A stretch of DNA of 64,000 bases, taken from contig NZ_CP054919.1 of assembly GCF_013364235.1 (NCBI RefSeq), positions 903,489-967,488 of the forward strand. The letters run 5' to 3'. The notes beneath the pieces were generated by a model. That model was not told the origin of the DNA and searched no databases. It was given only the letters and a program-made list of their open reading frames with translations. The DNA is from Kitasatospora sp. NA04385. GTDB taxonomy: Bacteria > Actinomycetota > Actinomycetes > Streptomycetales > Streptomycetaceae. Below, in pieces: positions 63,135-64,000 of this stretch. The first letter of the stretch is position 1, and each line of letters opens with the position of its first letter. Position numbers and translations under genes: made by a program.

Positions 63135-63518
63135 CGCCGCTACCCCCGGATTGTCCGCCGGTGCGCGCCCGTTCCCCGGCCGCGCCACCGAACACCCTGC
63201 CGACCCGCGCGAACCGCGAACCGGACGCACATCGTCACGCGGCGAACGCTATGTGTGCACGGAGGAAGCGCGGAAGTGGAATCCCCCTCCCGCTGCCGCT
63301 GTTCGCCGCGAAGTTCTCCCTTGTTAATGCGGGCCGCTTTCCCGGGGCGGGACGGCCGTCGATTCCACGGAGCCGGGAGTTCGCCCGGGCATTGCCGACG
63401 CTTTGCCCGGGGAGCCCTCGAACGCGCTGTGCATCGTGCACATTATGTGCATCATACATAGCGTGTGTACTATGCATATGAACGAAGCGGGACCCGGAAC
63501 CACGGAAGGACGCAGGTC
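63135..63518. other. Divergent region with AT-rich operator
   Basis: No gene is supported between the YegP-like operon and the SDR gene. The left half is ordinary GC-rich DNA; the last 90 bp are strikingly AT-rich and symmetrical (63428-63477). Confidence 0.5.
63428..63477 (+). promoter_or_regulatory. AT-rich operator with palindrome and direct repeats
   Basis: TGTGCATC occurs at 63428-63435 and 63446-63453 (18-bp spacing). It is followed by ATACATAG (63454-63461), an 8-base spacer and CTATGCAT (63470-63477), a 24-bp palindrome with one mismatch. TACTAT (63468-63473) inside it is a good -10 hexamer for the SDR gene at 63519. This resembles a TetR- or GntR-type operator blocking the promoter; the regulator is not in view and may lie just beyond the window. 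Confidence 0.55.
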
Positions 63519-64000
63519 ATGGAACGCCTCAAGGACAAGGTCGCGGTGATCACCGGAGCCGGCAGCGGCATCGGCCGGTCCGCTGCCGAGCTGATGGCCG
63601 CCCAGGGCGCCCTGGTGGTCGCCGCCGACTACGACGGCGCGGCCGCCGAGGAGACCGCCCGCCTGGTCGAGGCGGCGGGCCGGCACGCCCTGCCGCTCAC
63701 CGTCGATGTCACCGACGAGCACTCTCTGGAGGAGCTGTTCGCCGCCGCCGTCCGCGAGTTCGGCACCCTCGACGTGCTGTGCAACCACGTCGGCGGCACC
63801 GACCCGCGCCGCGACCTCGACCTGCTGCGGATGGACTTCGAGGAGTTCGACCGCGCGGTCGCCCGCAACGTCCGCTCCACCCTGATCGGCTCCCGGCTCG
63901 CCCTGCCGCACCTGATCAAGGCCGGCGGCGGCTCCATCATCAACACCGCCTCGGTCGCCGCCCTGGTCGGCGACGTCACCCAGACCGCGTACGGCGCGGT
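63519..64000 (+). CDS. Short-chain dehydrogenase/reductase (5' part, runs off the window)
   Basis: ATG 63519 follows GGAAGGA with good spacing. The visible 160 residues are a classical SDR: ERLKDKVAVITGAGSGIGRS (TGxxxGIG cofactor motif), VVAADYDGAAAEETARLVEA (Asp after the second strand favours NAD(H)), LDVLCNHVGGTDPRRDLDLL (NNAG variant NHVG), and SIINTASVAALVGDVTQTAY with the catalytic Ser and the start of the YxxxK (TAYGA). The gene continues past 64000. The elaborate operator upstream suggests inducible expression. Confidence 0.92.
   Translation, partial: MERLKDKVAVITGAGSGIGRSAAELMAAQGALVVAADYDGAAAEETARLVEAAGRHALPLTVDVTDEHSLEELFAAAVREFGTLDVLCNHVGGTDPRRDLDLLRMDFEEFDRAVARNVRSTLIGSRLALPHLIKAGGGSIINTASVAALVGDVTQTAYGA

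Overview
The window is very GC-rich DNA with strongly GC-biased third codon positions, frequent GTG/TTG starts, four-base stop/start overlaps and strong GC hairpin terminators. Together with the gene content (a SigE-family ECF sigma factor, SpoIIE-type phosphatases, RsbW-like kinase, monomeric isocitrate dehydrogenase, GH74-CBM2 xyloglucanase, type II DAHP synthase) this points to a chromosome of the Streptomycetaceae (Streptomyces or Kitasatospora). No rRNA, tRNA, CRISPR array, prophage or transposase is visible.

Layout. 1-16.5 kb is mostly housekeeping and small regulatory genes: a winged-helix regulator with a DUF3291 protein, a zinc-ribbon protein, an FAD oxidoreductase divergent from a Na+/H+ antiporter-like exchanger, two GNAT acetyltransferases, a NUDIX/PHP pair, monomeric icd, an SDR-type membrane-process protein, a HTH-pyridoxamine-oxidase-like protein and a universal stress protein preceded by two DevR-like palindromes. 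16.5-26.6 kb holds a PAS-PP2C phosphatase, a cupin, an alpha/beta hydrolase with no natural stop, a DUF4333 lipoprotein, and a LacI regulator directly upstream of a secreted GH74 xyloglucanase. 26.6-29.3 kb looks eroded: an intact GT2 glycosyltransferase sits between remnants, including an N-terminal regulator fragment meeting an N-terminal MFS fragment head-on.

29.3-42.1 kb reads as a small aromatic (shikimate-derived) biosynthetic locus: two LysR regulators, an FAD hydroxylase, an 85-residue coupled protein, a VOC extradiol-dioxygenase-like enzyme, a DHA2-type exporter, an aryl-AMP ligase, an unrecognised enzyme-sized protein, an O-methyltransferase, a short type II DAHP synthase, an ABM monooxygenase and an LLM flavin monooxygenase. 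The product cannot be named from sequence.

43.8-49.6 kb is a signalling island: receiver protein, HTH protein, histidine kinase, receiver-PP2C phosphatase, RsbW-like ATPase, ECF sigma factor and a membrane protein that may be its anti-sigma partner. 50.3-61.6 kb is a leftward Pst-like ABC importer locus with PstB, PstA, PstC and three different phosphate-binding-like proteins, two of them tethered by C-terminal membrane helices on Gly/Ser linkers. It also carries a sortase-fold protein lacking the catalytic residues, a 55-residue coupled repeat peptide and a 19-unit array of a 14-bp palindromic repeat. The window ends with a pair of YegP-like proteins and the start of an SDR gene behind an AT-rich, highly symmetrical operator region.

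Functions are assigned from motif recognition by eye; no database search was run.
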